NCBI GenBank assembly: GCA_002839375.1
Contig: PGXY01000010.1
Span: forward strand, 310,001 to 374,000
Length of the DNA stretch: 64,000 bases
Origin: Spirochaetae bacterium HGW-Spirochaetae-1
GTDB lineage: Bacteria; Spirochaetota; UBA4802; UBA5550
Reading direction: 5' to 3'
Positions 34,053 to 43,624 of the stretch are shown here, one piece after another. Made by a program: the position numbers and the translations under genes. The notes beneath the pieces are model-generated. The model was not told where the DNA came from. It made no database searches and saw only the letters and a list, made by a program, of their open reading frames with translations. Positions within the stretch are counted from its first letter, which is position 1. The number at the start of each line of letters is the position of its first letter.

Positions 34053-34660
34053 TTATTGCAACCCTGCGTTCCCTGCGGTGGGCCGATTATTTTCTGTTCA
34101 CCGTCATTGACCCGCGGGCCCTGTACCGGCAGATAAAAAGCAATGATCCCCGGGCCATGGCACTGAGCTTCACCGTTCCGGTCATTGTGGCCATTACGGA
34201 ACTGCTCACCGGTTCTCTCATGGGCCGCCCCACGTCCTTTTTCTTCTACAAAATATCATACGGATGGATTCTCCATTCCATGGTGCTGGTTTTTTTAATC
34301 ATTATCACGGCTGCCCTCATGGACTTGATAATACAGTTCATGGGAATGAAGGGGAATGTGAGGGAATTGATAATTGTGATCAATTATGCTATTTTTCCCA
34401 AGGTATTTCTCCTTCCCCTGGTTTACATTTTCAAGGTGGTTAATTTTGCCCCGGGATTTTTCTACGTGCTTTTTTCCCTGGGACTTTTCATATGGTCCGC
34501 ATTTATCACCATCCAGGCCCTTTCGGAAATGCATGCCACGGATTTCGGCAAGGCATTGCTCATCTTTCTTTTTCCCATCCTGCTTATGGGAATATTTATC
34601 TTTTTCGGTTCCGTGCTGTTCTTTTTCAGCGGTATGGGATTGATTTCCAGCATGATCTGA
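34049..34660 (+). CDS. Yip1-family multi-spanning membrane protein
   Basis: The 203-residue protein has a short cytoplasmic start followed by about five membrane helices (near residues 40-60, 75-100, 110-135, 140-160 and 175-200). The arrangement and the IDPRALYRQI start resemble bacterial Yip1-domain proteins, whose role is unknown. It overlaps sppA by four bases and is certainly in the same transcript, so a link to membrane proteolysis is possible. No catalytic motif is visible. Family assignment is moderate because it rests on topology and the N-terminal pattern. Confidence 0.7.
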   Translation: MIIATLRSLRWADYFLFTVIDPRALYRQIKSNDPRAMALSFTVPVIVAITELLTGSLMGRPTSFFFYKISYGWILHSMVLVFLIIITAALMDLIIQFMGMKGNVRELIIVINYAIFPKVFLLPLVYIFKVVNFAPGFFYVLFSLGLFIWSAFITIQALSEMHATDFGKALLIFLFPILLMGIFIFFGSVLFFFSGMGLISSMI

Positions 34661-34709
34661 TACATCTTTATAAATAACGTTAAAATACATAAAAAAAAAC
34701 TTATATATA

Positions 34710-34738
34710 TTGACATATTAAGAAAATAAGAATATACT
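34710..34738 (+). promoter_or_regulatory. Near-consensus sigma-70-type promoter
   Basis: TTGACA at 34710-34715 and TATACT at 34733-34738 are separated by exactly 17 bases in AT-rich sequence. The expected start near 34745 lies 30 bases before the small ORF at 34775. This is one of the clearest promoters in the window. Confidence 0.8.
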
Positions 34739-34774
34739 AAAAGTATGTAATAATAAGAAAAATGAGGTGCTATT

Positions 34775-34876
34775 ATGAGAACATATATGATGTGTTTAAA
34801 CCATGAATGCTCCCTGAAAGCGAAAGTAAGCGAATCGCAGATTGGCGATTATCTTGAAAGCCTTTCATGGATTTAG
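34775..34876 (+). CDS. Putative 33-residue small protein with own promoter and terminator
   Basis: The frame starts at ATG 34775, nine bases after the core of a GAGGTG ribosome site, and ends at TAG 34874-34876. The product begins MRTYMMCLNHECSLKAKV and ends YLESLSWI; it has two Cys flanking NHE, is roughly neutral and has no signal peptide. It resembles no family I know. A near-consensus promoter lies upstream and a strong terminator 53 bases downstream, so this is a free-standing transcription unit of about 220 bases. The unit could also be a regulatory RNA with a chance ORF; the good ribosome site argues for translation. Confidence 0.55.
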   Translation: MRTYMMCLNHECSLKAKVSESQIGDYLESLSWI

Positions 34877-34928
34877 AGGGCATACCAACAGAAAAGTTTA
34901 ACATAAAATCTCCTTGCTACAGCTATTG

Positions 34929-34966
34929 AAAAAAAGGGGGTAATCCGAAAGATTACCCCCTTTTTT
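34929..34966. terminator. Strong bidirectional intrinsic terminator
   Basis: A stem of about 17 bp (A-run, GGGGG, TAATC pairing with GATTA, CCCCC, T-run) around a CGAAA loop lies between the small gene at 34775 and the convergent glucosidase at 34980. The A-run on one side and the T-run on the other let it work in both directions. Confidence 0.92.
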
Positions 34967-34979
34967 AATTAAGCGGTAA

Positions 34980-37355
34980 TCACTTGTTTTTTTGCATAAT
35001 AATTATTTCAGTCTTATTCTGCAAGGCAATGTTGAGACTAATGCTCAAAGTCCTGGTGTTCCTGTCATATACATGCTGCATGTTGTCCACTGTCGAGGAG
35101 ACCTCTCCCGGTTCAGTGATCATGTATAACTCGAGTGTAACGTTTCGGTGTGCCGGCTGATTGTCAAAGGAACCTTCAACGGGGGGAATGAGAATGCCTA
35201 TTTCATCTTCTTTCTGCCGGAATACAATATGCTGCAAGGCATACCGTCCTTTTTCGTATTCCCTGGTGCGGCCGTCATCCTCGTAGAGAAAGGAGGCGCC
35301 GTTGAATGGAGGATACATGCGTATCTCTATATCGGAAAAGCGGTGATCATCGGCGATGAAGGGCATGACGGGACCCATGATGACCGGTTTTCCTCCCAGG
35401 ACAAAGAGAGGGGCTCTGTCCCCGGGAGGTGATATTATCTCCCGGGAAGGGCCGCTGTGGCAGGTCCCGTCCCAGATGTCATACCACTGTCCCTTGGGGA
35501 AATATATCTCACGCGTGTTTGATGTATCCGATACGAGGGGACAGAGCATGAGGGAGTCTCCTATCATGACCTGGTCTGCGATGGACAGGGTTTCGCGGTC
35601 TTCCTGGAATTCCAGGCACAGGGGGCGGAGGATGGGGATGCCCGTGATGGAGGCCTCGTGGGCCAGGCGGTAGTAGTAGGGAAGGAGACGGTAGCGCAGG
35701 TCCGCATGGCGCCGGAAATTTTCCTCGCACGATTCGTCGATGCCCCAGGGATTTCTATCCTCATCAAAAGGAGATGAGAAATACCGGGCCAGGGGACTGA
35801 ATATGGCCCACTGGGTGTAGCGCTTATGGAGAAGGGCCGATGGTTTCCGGTAGAGGCCCAGCACATCGGCGCCCCAGTAGGCATAGCCCAGGAGGCTCAT
35901 GTTGAGGCCGCAGCGCATGGTGGCGGCAATATGTTTGAATTCCGGTGTCTGGTCTCCCAGAAAGATGCCGGGAAAGCGCTGGGTTCCGGCCCAGTTAGTG
36001 CGGGAGAAGACCAGTGCTCTGTCCCCGCGGTGATATTCCTGTGATTTTTCAAACACGGCCCTGGTATAATAAAAGCTGTATATGTTATGAAACTCACTTT
36101 TTACAAGACCTGTGGATGAAACAGCCGTTTCCGGCAGGTATTCGCCGCCGTCATTTTTAAAAAAATACACACCGTCGTCCAGGAGGGGCTTCTGGAGGTC
36201 GAACCACCAGTTCACCGCATCGGGATCGGTAAAATCGGGAGCCCCGCCCCGTCCCAGCCACCACGTAACATTTTTATGGGCGAAATATTCTTTTTTATCA
36301 GCTTCTATATAGAGTTCATGGGCGTTGTCGCTGGAAAGAAAGGGAACCCCCCGGGGAGCATTTTTCACATAGAGGCGCACCAGCAGCTTGTACAGGCTCA
36401 GGGCCTTTTTATTGATGTAGGGCGTATATATGAGACCGGCTCTGACCCCATGGGTTTTCATCCTTGCAAGCATGGCCTTATGGTCAGGGAAAAGCTTTTT
36501 CCTCCAGGTAAAGGTGTGAAATCCCTGCTCCCAGTGGTAGTCAAAAATGACGGCGTCGAGGGGGATATTTTTTACCCGGTGCTGTTCTATCCGCGCCAGG
36601 GTCTGTTCCTGGTTTTCCACGGGATATGCCGTGTTCCAGAGCCCGAAGGCCCAGAGAGGAACCAGGGGCGGCCTTCCCGTGAGGGAGGTGTAACGCTCAA
36701 GGATCATTCTGAAGGAGGGACCATAGATGAAGACATAGTCCAGTGACCCGCCGGAGAACCTGATGGTGAGCCTGCCCCGGGGCTTGTTGATCCGGGTCAT
36801 ACCCCGGTGAGCATTTAATATCAGTATCATGTATCCCCTGTCGCTGAGAAAACAGGGAAATGCTGAATAGGTCCGTTTATGCTGGGTAAAGGCCGGTGCT
36901 TCGTGGTTGTACAGGGAAAGGGAACCGTCCGTTCGCCGGAATGCATTGAACCATTCACCGAAGCCGTAAAATCCCTCGCCGGGTTTTGCTGTTATGTCAA
37001 AGAGAAGAGGGTCCTTTTCATGGATGTGCTGCTGTATGATTGTAGTCCCGTCGTGATTAATAGCCAGGATATTACCTGCAGTCTCCAGGGATAGCGAAAG
37101 CCGGTTATGGGAAGTTGAAGATATGGAGCCGTTTTCATCAATTGAAGCGGGGGTGCCGGGCTGCATGTCATGGGGGAGCAATACATCCCTGGCAAAAGGG
37201 GCTTCCCTGAAATCGCCCTTTGCATCGGTACAGAGGCGAACCGTGCCTTCATTGATAAAATATGCCCTGGCGAAGGGGCGGTTTATTGCCCCGAGAAATA
37301 TGCAGGATTCCATGCCGGTCATAAGGATTCCTCTCTCAAGCCTGATTGCAGCCAT
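34980..37355 (-). CDS. Glycoside hydrolase family 31 alpha-glycosidase
   Basis: The 791-residue enzyme has an N-terminal beta-sandwich, a catalytic TIM barrel and C-terminal beta domains, as in GH31. Key sequences are the FGLWNTAYPVENQEQ and DAVIFDYHWEQG segments, the nucleophile in FFKNDGGEYLP (Asp402), RTNWAGTQRFPG with the probable acid/base in FLGDQTPEF (Asp468), and WGADVLG. No signal peptide is present, so it should act in the cytoplasm on imported alpha-linked sugars or glycosides. The nucleophile context (KNDGGE) differs from the common WxDMNE, so substrates other than maltose-like sugars are possible. It stands alone on the minus strand; no sugar transporter adjoins it. Confidence 0.92.
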   Translation of the reverse strand: MAAIRLERGILMTGMESCIFLGAINRPFARAYFINEGTVRLCTDAKGDFREAPFARDVLLPHDMQPGTPASIDENGSISSTSHNRLSLSLETAGNILAINHDGTTIIQQHIHEKDPLLFDITAKPGEGFYGFGEWFNAFRRTDGSLSLYNHEAPAFTQHKRTYSAFPCFLSDRGYMILILNAHRGMTRINKPRGRLTIRFSGGSLDYVFIYGPSFRMILERYTSLTGRPPLVPLWAFGLWNTAYPVENQEQTLARIEQHRVKNIPLDAVIFDYHWEQGFHTFTWRKKLFPDHKAMLARMKTHGVRAGLIYTPYINKKALSLYKLLVRLYVKNAPRGVPFLSSDNAHELYIEADKKEYFAHKNVTWWLGRGGAPDFTDPDAVNWWFDLQKPLLDDGVYFFKNDGGEYLPETAVSSTGLVKSEFHNIYSFYYTRAVFEKSQEYHRGDRALVFSRTNWAGTQRFPGIFLGDQTPEFKHIAATMRCGLNMSLLGYAYWGADVLGLYRKPSALLHKRYTQWAIFSPLARYFSSPFDEDRNPWGIDESCEENFRRHADLRYRLLPYYYRLAHEASITGIPILRPLCLEFQEDRETLSIADQVMIGDSLMLCPLVSDTSNTREIYFPKGQWYDIWDGTCHSGPSREIISPPGDRAPLFVLGGKPVIMGPVMPFIADDHRFSDIEIRMYPPFNGASFLYEDDGRTREYEKGRYALQHIVFRQKEDEIGILIPPVEGSFDNQPAHRNVTLELYMITEPGEVSSTVDNMQHVYDRNTRTLSISLNIALQNKTEIIIMQKNK

Positions 37356-37556
37356 ATCAGGGAAAATGCCTGATTGTCCGTCTGTTTTGAAATAATATCA
37401 GACCGGGCAGTAAAAACAACGAAAAAAAAGGGTTTGCTCATAAAGTAACCGGAACAGGTAAAAATTACTTTACGATTTTATCTATGCTGCTGTATATTTA
37501 TGTCCGATAACCATAATAGATATGTTATTCGTAAAATACACGCCGGGAATACCGAT

Positions 37557-38513
37557 ATGAAGATAAAACTCTGGGGGGTCAGGGGATCCATACCAACGCC
37601 GCTGAACGGTGAGCTCATTGAAAACAAGGTACGCAGGGCGCTTAAGCTGGCCACTCCCGGGGACGTTACGTCCGATGAGGCCATTAATACATTCATCCAG
37701 ACACTCCCTTTTTCCGTAAAGGGAACCTATGGCGGCAATACAACGGCAGTACAGGTTACCACCGACGATGGTGACATCATCATGATTGATTGCGGTTCCG
37801 GTATTATAAACCTGGGTAAGGAGATGCTGAAGGGACCCTTTTCAAAGGGAAAGGGTGTTGCCAGCGTGTTCCTCACCCACACGCACTGGGACCATATACA
37901 GGGTATTCCTTTTTTTGCTCCCTTTTATTTCGAAGGCAACCGGTTTAATTTCTATTCGCCCTTCGAGGACCTGAAAAAGCGGCTGGAATATCAGCATTCG
38001 CCTGATCATTTTCCCATTTCGCTGGAATATATGCCTGCTACAAAGGAATTTTTTCGGGTCGCCGAGGATGAGGAGTTTTACCTTAACGATATACGCGTCT
38101 TCACCAAGCGGATGCCCCATCCGGGAGGTTCCTACGGATACCGGATAGAGCATAATGGCAGCGTATTCGTTTATACCAGCGACTGTGAATTTAATATAGA
38201 TGAGATCGACACCATCAACCAGTATAAGGAACTGTTCCACGATGCGGATCTGGCTCTTTTTGATACACAGTACACCTTCGAGGAATCGATAAACAAGCTT
38301 GACTGGGGCCATTCCTCGGCCTCCATCGCCATTGATATTGCCGGGGGCTTTAATATCAAGCACCTGGTCCTCTTTCATCATGATCCCAATTACAGCGACG
38401 AAAAGCTCGATAATGTCCTGGCCAACGCGCGCATCTATCAAAAAATGAACGCGAAAAAGACCGGCAAGCTAAAGGTCGATATCGCCTACGAGGGCCTGGA
38501 GATAGATATATAA
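37557..38513 (+). CDS. Metallo-beta-lactamase-fold hydrolase
   Basis: The 318-residue protein begins MKIKLWGVRGSIPTP, the usual start of this subgroup, and has GTYGGNTT, the metal site motif THTHWDHIQG near residue 105, a Cys-Asp pair in YTSDCEF, DTQYT, and GHSS followed by VLFHHDP. These are the two-metal ligands of the beta-lactamase fold as in RNase Z- and phosphodiesterase-like enzymes. Similar proteins are often fused to or found near cyclic-nucleotide and signalling domains; the substrate is unknown. ATG 37557 fits the family start, though ATG 37500 in frame would add 19 residues and cannot be excluded. It is transcribed divergently from the glucosidase. Confidence 0.88.
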   Translation: MKIKLWGVRGSIPTPLNGELIENKVRRALKLATPGDVTSDEAINTFIQTLPFSVKGTYGGNTTAVQVTTDDGDIIMIDCGSGIINLGKEMLKGPFSKGKGVASVFLTHTHWDHIQGIPFFAPFYFEGNRFNFYSPFEDLKKRLEYQHSPDHFPISLEYMPATKEFFRVAEDEEFYLNDIRVFTKRMPHPGGSYGYRIEHNGSVFVYTSDCEFNIDEIDTINQYKELFHDADLALFDTQYTFEESINKLDWGHSSASIAIDIAGGFNIKHLVLFHHDPNYSDEKLDNVLANARIYQKMNAKKTGKLKVDIAYEGLEIDI

Positions 38514-38574
38514 TCACATAATTTTCGTAACAATATTCCCGCCATGAATTCGAATACTAATAACTTAATTTGTC

Positions 38575-38603
38575 TTGACAGCCCTGCGGCATATGTATAT
38601 GCC
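38575..38603 (+). promoter_or_regulatory. Probable promoter of the ArfA-like small gene
   Basis: TTGACA at 38575-38580 is a perfect -35 box. The -10 box is less clear: TATGCC at 38598 gives 17-base spacing, TATATG at 38596 gives 15. Either would start the transcript shortly before the AGGAGGTG ribosome site at 38616-38623. Confidence 0.55.
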
Positions 38604-38628
38604 CAATCATCAATCAGGAGGTGCTGCC

Positions 38629-38823
38629 ATGAAGAAAAATGACGGCAGAAAGGAAATTCTTAAAATGATTCATTCCGGTCTTCGGCTCAACACACCGGCG
38701 CCGAAGCGGGAAACGCCGAAAAAGGCGTACACGCGAAAGAGCAAACACAAGAGGAGGTTCGATACCTCCTCTTATTTTTTTCCCCGCATGGATCTTCGCC
38801 TCGTCCTTTTATGTAATCTCTGA
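38629..38823 (+). CDS. Candidate ArfA/BrfA-like alternative ribosome-rescue factor (non-stop mRNA gene)
   Basis: The 64-residue basic protein starts at ATG 38629, five bases after a perfect AGGAGGTG ribosome site. A strong intrinsic terminator (38749-38781) lies inside the frame, over codons 41-51, while the stop codon is 40 bases further on. Most transcripts should therefore end without a stop codon. E. coli ArfA and B. subtilis BrfA use this design: tmRNA normally destroys the truncated product, and when tmRNA is short the truncated form recruits a release factor to stalled ribosomes. The protein also looks like ArfA: Lys/Arg-rich middle with KKAYTRKSKHKRRF (ArfA has GSYMRKGKHGNRG) and a dispensable hydrophobic tail (LRLVLLCNL). 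The similarity is by eye; function is inferred. Its 3' end overlaps the convergent kinase gene by 15 bases. Confidence 0.68.
   Translation: MKKNDGRKEILKMIHSGLRLNTPAPKRETPKKAYTRKSKHKRRFDTSSYFFPRMDLRLVLLCNL
38749..38781 (+). terminator. Intrinsic terminator inside a coding sequence
   Basis: AAGAGGAGGT pairs with ACCTCCTCTT around a TCGAT loop, followed by A and seven T. It is positioned within the small basic ORF, upstream of its stop codon at 38821-38823. On the minus strand no T-run follows the stem, so it does not serve the convergent kinase gene well. Confidence 0.9.
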
Positions 38824-41358
38824 CTGTACAACAGGAAGTAAAATTAGAAATTCCGTTCCACCATCAGGAAGGTTGCAGGCGCTTATCTGACCGCTGTGCC
38901 TGTCGTTGATGATGTATCGTGACACATAGAGGCCGAGTCCCGTTCCGGCCCCGGGGATTTTTGTGGTGAAAAAAGGATCGAAGATGCTGTTGATATATTC
39001 CGCAGGGATACCCGGCCCATTGTCGCGGATGGATATGGAAATCATGACATCGTCCATGGCGGTTCGAATAATAAGCTGCGGTCGGTAGTCCTCTTCCTTG
39101 CAGGTGCTCATGGCCTGCGAAGCGTTTTTGATGATGTTGAGTAGAACCTGTTGTATTTCATTTAAGACGCAATTGACCCGGGGAAGTGAGGCATCGAATT
39201 TACGGCTGATTTGAATTTTACGGAAATCATATCCCTTTTTCAGATTGTAATCCTTTGACGCGAGATTAAGTGTTTCATCGATGATGGAGTGAATATCATA
39301 TTCTTTCTTTTCGATGGAGCCCTTCCTGGAAAAATTCAGCATATTGACGACGATAGCCGCAGCTCTGTGTCCCGCCTCTTCGATGCCGTCCATATACTGG
39401 TTGATACGCCGTGATTTAAAGTATTCATGTGCCGATTTAAGATCGAGACCCAGTTCAGCTGCCGTTTCATTGTTTTCCTTTCGTGACGGATCAAGGCGTC
39501 GTCGTATTGACTGGACGCCCTGAACAATGATGGAAAGGGGATTGTTGATTTCATGGGCCATGCCTGCCGAAAGACCACCGATGGTCATCATTTTTTCCGT
39601 TTGCAGGATGAGGTCTCTTGTCCTCATTTGTTCTGTTATATCAATGAGAATGAAGAGACGAAGGGGAAGAGCCTTGGTAATATAGATTTCGGTTTCACGT
39701 GTGTTTCCATACCCTGTCGATAGTCTGAAGTGCCCAAGGTATATCATTTCACCGTCATGCAGATTCGCGGAATGGAGGAGTATCTCTTCCATGGCTTTAC
39801 GGCGGACCTCTCCATCGGGGAGAAGTTTTGTTATAAGTTTATCTGAATCTGTCACGTCATCGATATCGTTGAAATAGGTCCGGCGGAAGGCACCGTTTAT
39901 ATAGCTGATAGTCCCTTCGTTTTCAACGATCAGGGGCAGTGGAAGATTCTCGACAATTATCCGGATCTGTTTCTCGTTCTGTTCCAGCAGGATCTGCGAG
40001 GCAATAAGCTCCTCGTTCTGCGCCTCGAATTCCTCGTTGGCCGCTTCCAGTTCTTCCAGGGTGGCGTGCATTTCCTCGTTTGTCGCCACCAGTTCCAGGT
40101 TTTTTTCTTTCAGACTCAGCTCGGATGTTTCAAGGCTTTTCCTCATTATATTCAGCTTGTCCATGAGACCCAGTGAAACAAGGACCATGAGCAGGGTCCC
40201 GGAGACATGTACGGTGTTGCTGGTAAAAAGATTAAAGGGAATAACGCCCCATGCGAGAAGGTTGGACAGCATTTGCCCAATCAGCTGTGCCGTGAATCCG
40301 GCAAGGATGAAGTAGGCCTGCCGGTTTTTTCTGAAGGCGCCGGCCAGGGCAAGAATTATGAGCAGGGGAGATGCGATGAGACCCAGAATGAGTACTATTT
40401 TTATTGAAACCTGGTAGGGAGCGAGAATTGATACGGGAAGCATGACTGCTCCCGGAATGATCACCAGAGCTGTTATCAGTTTATGAAAGACGGGGAACGA
40501 TTCTTTCGTTCTGAGATGTGCCGTGAAGTAGAGACCGATAAAGGTCAGGGCTCCTGAAATGGAAAAGGGAACGGCGTGTTCCTGGAACCATATGGAATTG
40601 GGCCACAGATGCTGGTAGCCATAACCGAGATGGGCCAATTCATATATCAGCCAGAAGATCAAAAAAGAGGCTAACAGACCATATACCCGGTCCCTTTCAG
40701 ACAGGAATAAAAAGAGATTATGCAGGACCAGCATGATAAGGATTCCATACAGTCCCCAGAGAATCATCTGTTCTCCGTTGCTCTGGCGGATATAGGCGGG
40801 GAACGTCATAATTTCCAGGGGTATTTTCATGGCGCTGGTGGACTCGATGCGCAGAACGCAGGTGACAGGTTGTTTCTCCTGCTCAAGATGAAAAACAAAG
40901 TCATTGCTTTCGATAGGCCTGCTGCCATATGGTTCAGCATCACCGGTATGGACATGTCCCGTGATTCGTCCCGCTTTGATGAGATAAAGGTCTATACTGT
41001 TAAGAAGGGGGTTTTGGAGACGAAGCAAAAGGGGCGACAGGGTTTTTCGCGAATCCAGGAATGTAAATCGTATCCATATAGGGTATTTCAGAAAACTCAG
41101 GGATACGACGTCTCTGTCCTGGGATATCCAGTTTGCTGATTTCACCACGTCTTCAATAGTCATGCTGCCCGATGTATCGGAAAGCATTTCCGACCAGGAG
41201 CCGGTGTAAGTGTCGGTGAAACCGTCTTCCAGGTTCAGTACTGATTTTTCAACGGGCGCGGCGGTCACAGCTACGGCGGTTATAATAAGTATCGTGATCA
41301 GTCTTATGAATAACACTAGAAGTATCCCATTTCCATCAAGATTGATTCGAGGTGTCAA
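38809..41358 (-). CDS. 7TMR-DISM sensor histidine kinase with PAS domain
   Basis: The 849-residue protein has a signal anchor, a periplasmic beta-sandwich of the 7TMR-DISMED2 type (about residues 40-190, with YPIWIRFTF and LRLQNPLLNSIDLYLI), seven membrane helices to about residue 405, and a Glu-rich coiled coil with NEE and EEL repeats. A PAS domain (IVENLPLPLIVENEGTISY), a HisKA domain (SAGMAHEINNPLS) and an intact HATPase_c domain (LLNIIKNASQAM, IRDNGPGIP, GTGLGLYVSRY) follow. This sensor class may bind carbohydrates and is common in spirochaetes and some other groups. No response regulator is adjacent. The last 15 bases overlap the small ArfA-like ORF coming from the other side. The gap 41359-41601 holds only a weak 61-codon frame. 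Confidence 0.93.
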   Translation of the reverse strand: MTPRINLDGNGILLVLFIRLITILIITAVAVTAAPVEKSVLNLEDGFTDTYTGSWSEMLSDTSGSMTIEDVVKSANWISQDRDVVSLSFLKYPIWIRFTFLDSRKTLSPLLLRLQNPLLNSIDLYLIKAGRITGHVHTGDAEPYGSRPIESNDFVFHLEQEKQPVTCVLRIESTSAMKIPLEIMTFPAYIRQSNGEQMILWGLYGILIMLVLHNLFLFLSERDRVYGLLASFLIFWLIYELAHLGYGYQHLWPNSIWFQEHAVPFSISGALTFIGLYFTAHLRTKESFPVFHKLITALVIIPGAVMLPVSILAPYQVSIKIVLILGLIASPLLIILALAGAFRKNRQAYFILAGFTAQLIGQMLSNLLAWGVIPFNLFTSNTVHVSGTLLMVLVSLGLMDKLNIMRKSLETSELSLKEKNLELVATNEEMHATLEELEAANEEFEAQNEELIASQILLEQNEKQIRIIVENLPLPLIVENEGTISYINGAFRRTYFNDIDDVTDSDKLITKLLPDGEVRRKAMEEILLHSANLHDGEMIYLGHFRLSTGYGNTRETEIYITKALPLRLFILIDITEQMRTRDLILQTEKMMTIGGLSAGMAHEINNPLSIIVQGVQSIRRRLDPSRKENNETAAELGLDLKSAHEYFKSRRINQYMDGIEEAGHRAAAIVVNMLNFSRKGSIEKKEYDIHSIIDETLNLASKDYNLKKGYDFRKIQISRKFDASLPRVNCVLNEIQQVLLNIIKNASQAMSTCKEEDYRPQLIIRTAMDDVMISISIRDNGPGIPAEYINSIFDPFFTTKIPGAGTGLGLYVSRYIINDRHSGQISACNLPDGGTEFLILLPVVQSEIT

Positions 41359-41601
41359 TTCCCCGGTTTTCGACTTTTAGTATATGGCAGATGAACTGGC
41401 ATTGCAATATATTTTTCCTATGACGGGGGAATATTCGGCCTATCTTCGGATGCTGCCGCAGGAGGGCTGTACAGGAGAGTCATGCATTTATATGAGGGAG
41501 TTGGTCATTGAATCGTTTCCGCGTATAGGCGGAAACGTGGTGGGCGCAGGTGCCGGTAAAAATTTATAAATACGGCCGGTTCAGGCCCGGGAAAAGACTT
41601 A

Positions 41602-43404
41602 TTACCGGGCTGCTCTCTTGCGGTCGATTTTACCGAGGATTTTTTTCCTCATGCGTATGTTCTTGGGCGTGATCTCCAGGAGCTCGTCGTCGTCGATAAA
41701 CTCCAGGGCCTGTTCCAGGCTGAATGTCCGGGGAGGGATCAGTTTTATGGCGTCATCTGTTCCCGAGGCCCTGATATTGGTAAGCTTTTTCGTTTTACAG
41801 GCATTCACATCCATGTCGCTTTCCCTGCTGTTGGAACCCACGATCATGCCTACATACACTTCCGTGCCGGGATAAATAAAGAGCTCGCCGCGTTCCTGGA
41901 GGTTGTCCAGGGCGTAAGCCACGGCCGTGCCGTTTTCCATCTGGACCAGGGCTCCCCTGGTCCGTGTGGGAATATCGCCCTTGTATACATCATAATCAAT
42001 AAAACTATGATGTATTATACCCGTACCACGTGTCTCTGTGAGAAATTCATTCCTGAACCCGATGAGTCCGCGTGACGGGACTTTGAATTCAAGGCGCGAA
42101 TAACCATCGCTACCCTGAACCATGTTGGTCATTTCGCCTTTGCGAATGCCGAGCATTTCGATAACCACTCCGACAAACTCATCGGCCACATCGATGACTG
42201 CAAGCTCCATGGGCTCATAGGTTACGCCATTCAATTCCCGGTATATTACCTCGGGGCGTGAAACCTGAAATTCGAACCCTTCGCGGCGCATGTTTTCAAT
42301 GAGAATGGCTAGTTGCAGCTCGCCCCGCCCTTTGACGGTAAAGGTTTCGGCATTACCGTTCTTTTCTATGATCATGCTCACATTGCTCTGACGTTCTTTT
42401 TCAAGACGTGTCCATACAGCCGTGGAAGTAACATATTTTCCTTCCCGCCCCAGGAAGGGGGAGTTATTGGGCAGAAAAGTTACGGAGATGGTTGGTTCGT
42501 CGATCTCGATGGATGATAACTGTTCCGGGTTTAACCGGTCGGCAACGGTGTCGCCGATGTCAATGCTCTCCATGCCTGCCAGGGAAACAATGTCGCCGGC
42601 TTCGGCTTCCTGTATCTCTACCTTTTTAAGGCCTGAGTAGGCAAATATCTTCACTATACGGGAGGGGACACGTTTCCCATCGCGTTTAATGAGCATGATA
42701 TCATCACCGCGGCAGACCTTACCGTTGTGGATTCTGCCGGTGCCCAGGCGGCCCAGGTAGTTGTCGTAGGCGATTGCCGACGTGAGGAATTGAAAGGGAA
42801 GTGTAGCGTCTCCTTCAGGTTGTGGAACATGATTTACAATTGTTTCAAAGAGGGGAATTACATCGTTATTGGTGTCCTTCAGTTCATATCGGGCATAGGC
42901 ATGTTTTGCCGATGCGTATATGACGGGAAAATCGAGCTGTTTGTTCGTTGCATTGAGCTGCACGAAGAGGTCGAAAATCATGTCAAGGACCTGTACCGGT
43001 CTGCTGTTGGGGCGGTCAACCTTGTTTATTACCACGATGGGGCAGTGTCCCATTTCCAGGGACTTTTTGAGAACATATTTCGTCTGCGGCATAGTGCCTT
43101 CAAAGGCGTCCACCAGGAGCAGTACGGAATCTACCATTTTCATGATTCGCTGGACCTCGCCGCCGAAATCGGAGTGCCCCGGCGTATCAACAAGGTTTAT
43201 CTTGCAGTCCTTGTACATGAGGGAGGCATTTTTTGAGAAAATAGTGATCCCTCTCTCTTTTTCCAGGTCATTGGAGTCCATGATCCGTTCTTCCATGTGC
43301 TGGTTTTCCCGGAATGTACCGGTTTGGCGGAGCATGGCATCGACGAGGGTGGTTTTCCCGTGATCAACATGGGCAATAATAGCGATGTTTCTGGTTTTTT
43401 GCAT
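41602..43404 (-). CDS. typA: Ribosome-associated GTPase TypA/BipA
   Basis: TypA is an EF-G-like GTPase that helps ribosome assembly and growth under stress and cold. The 600-residue protein has the G1 motif AHVDHGKTT near residue 10, the switch segment [23 protein letters not shown] and SAKHA, then domains II, III and V and the TypA-specific C-terminal domain ([39 protein letters not shown]). Length is normal for the family. It is a single-gene unit; the 220 bases to recQ contain divergent promoters but nothing else I can support. Confidence 0.96.
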   Translation of the reverse strand: MQKTRNIAIIAHVDHGKTTLVDAMLRQTGTFRENQHMEERIMDSNDLEKERGITIFSKNASLMYKDCKINLVDTPGHSDFGGEVQRIMKMVDSVLLLVDAFEGTMPQTKYVLKKSLEMGHCPIVVINKVDRPNSRPVQVLDMIFDLFVQLNATNKQLDFPVIYASAKHAYARYELKDTNNDVIPLFETIVNHVPQPEGDATLPFQFLTSAIAYDNYLGRLGTGRIHNGKVCRGDDIMLIKRDGKRVPSRIVKIFAYSGLKKVEIQEAEAGDIVSLAGMESIDIGDTVADRLNPEQLSSIEIDEPTISVTFLPNNSPFLGREGKYVTSTAVWTRLEKERQSNVSMIIEKNGNAETFTVKGRGELQLAILIENMRREGFEFQVSRPEVIYRELNGVTYEPMELAVIDVADEFVGVVIEMLGIRKGEMTNMVQGSDGYSRLEFKVPSRGLIGFRNEFLTETRGTGIIHHSFIDYDVYKGDIPTRTRGALVQMENGTAVAYALDNLQERGELFIYPGTEVYVGMIVGSNSRESDMDVNACKTKKLTNIRASGTDDAIKLIPPRTFSLEQALEFIDDDELLEITPKNIRMRKKILGKIDRKRAAR

Positions 43405-43624
43405 ATATGTCCTCTTTGGATTGAACGGCAGTGGGCCGGATAGGTTCTTCTTCTAATGGTTACCTGATTTTCGGAAAACTGTAAGAAGAAGGACAAACTG
43501 CATTAACGGTTGATTTTTGGCGAGCATTTTTTTAATGATGGAGAATAAAATAGTGGAAGTTAAACGGTATGTTTATTAACAGTGCTTTTTTTACTGTATA
43601 TTCAAGAGGATCAGGGAAAAGCAG

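Noticed and set aside
41384-41569. A 61-codon plus-strand ORF between typA and the 7TM kinase
   Set aside because: Weak start, no promoter, no recognisable domain and in a region expected to hold the kinase promoter.
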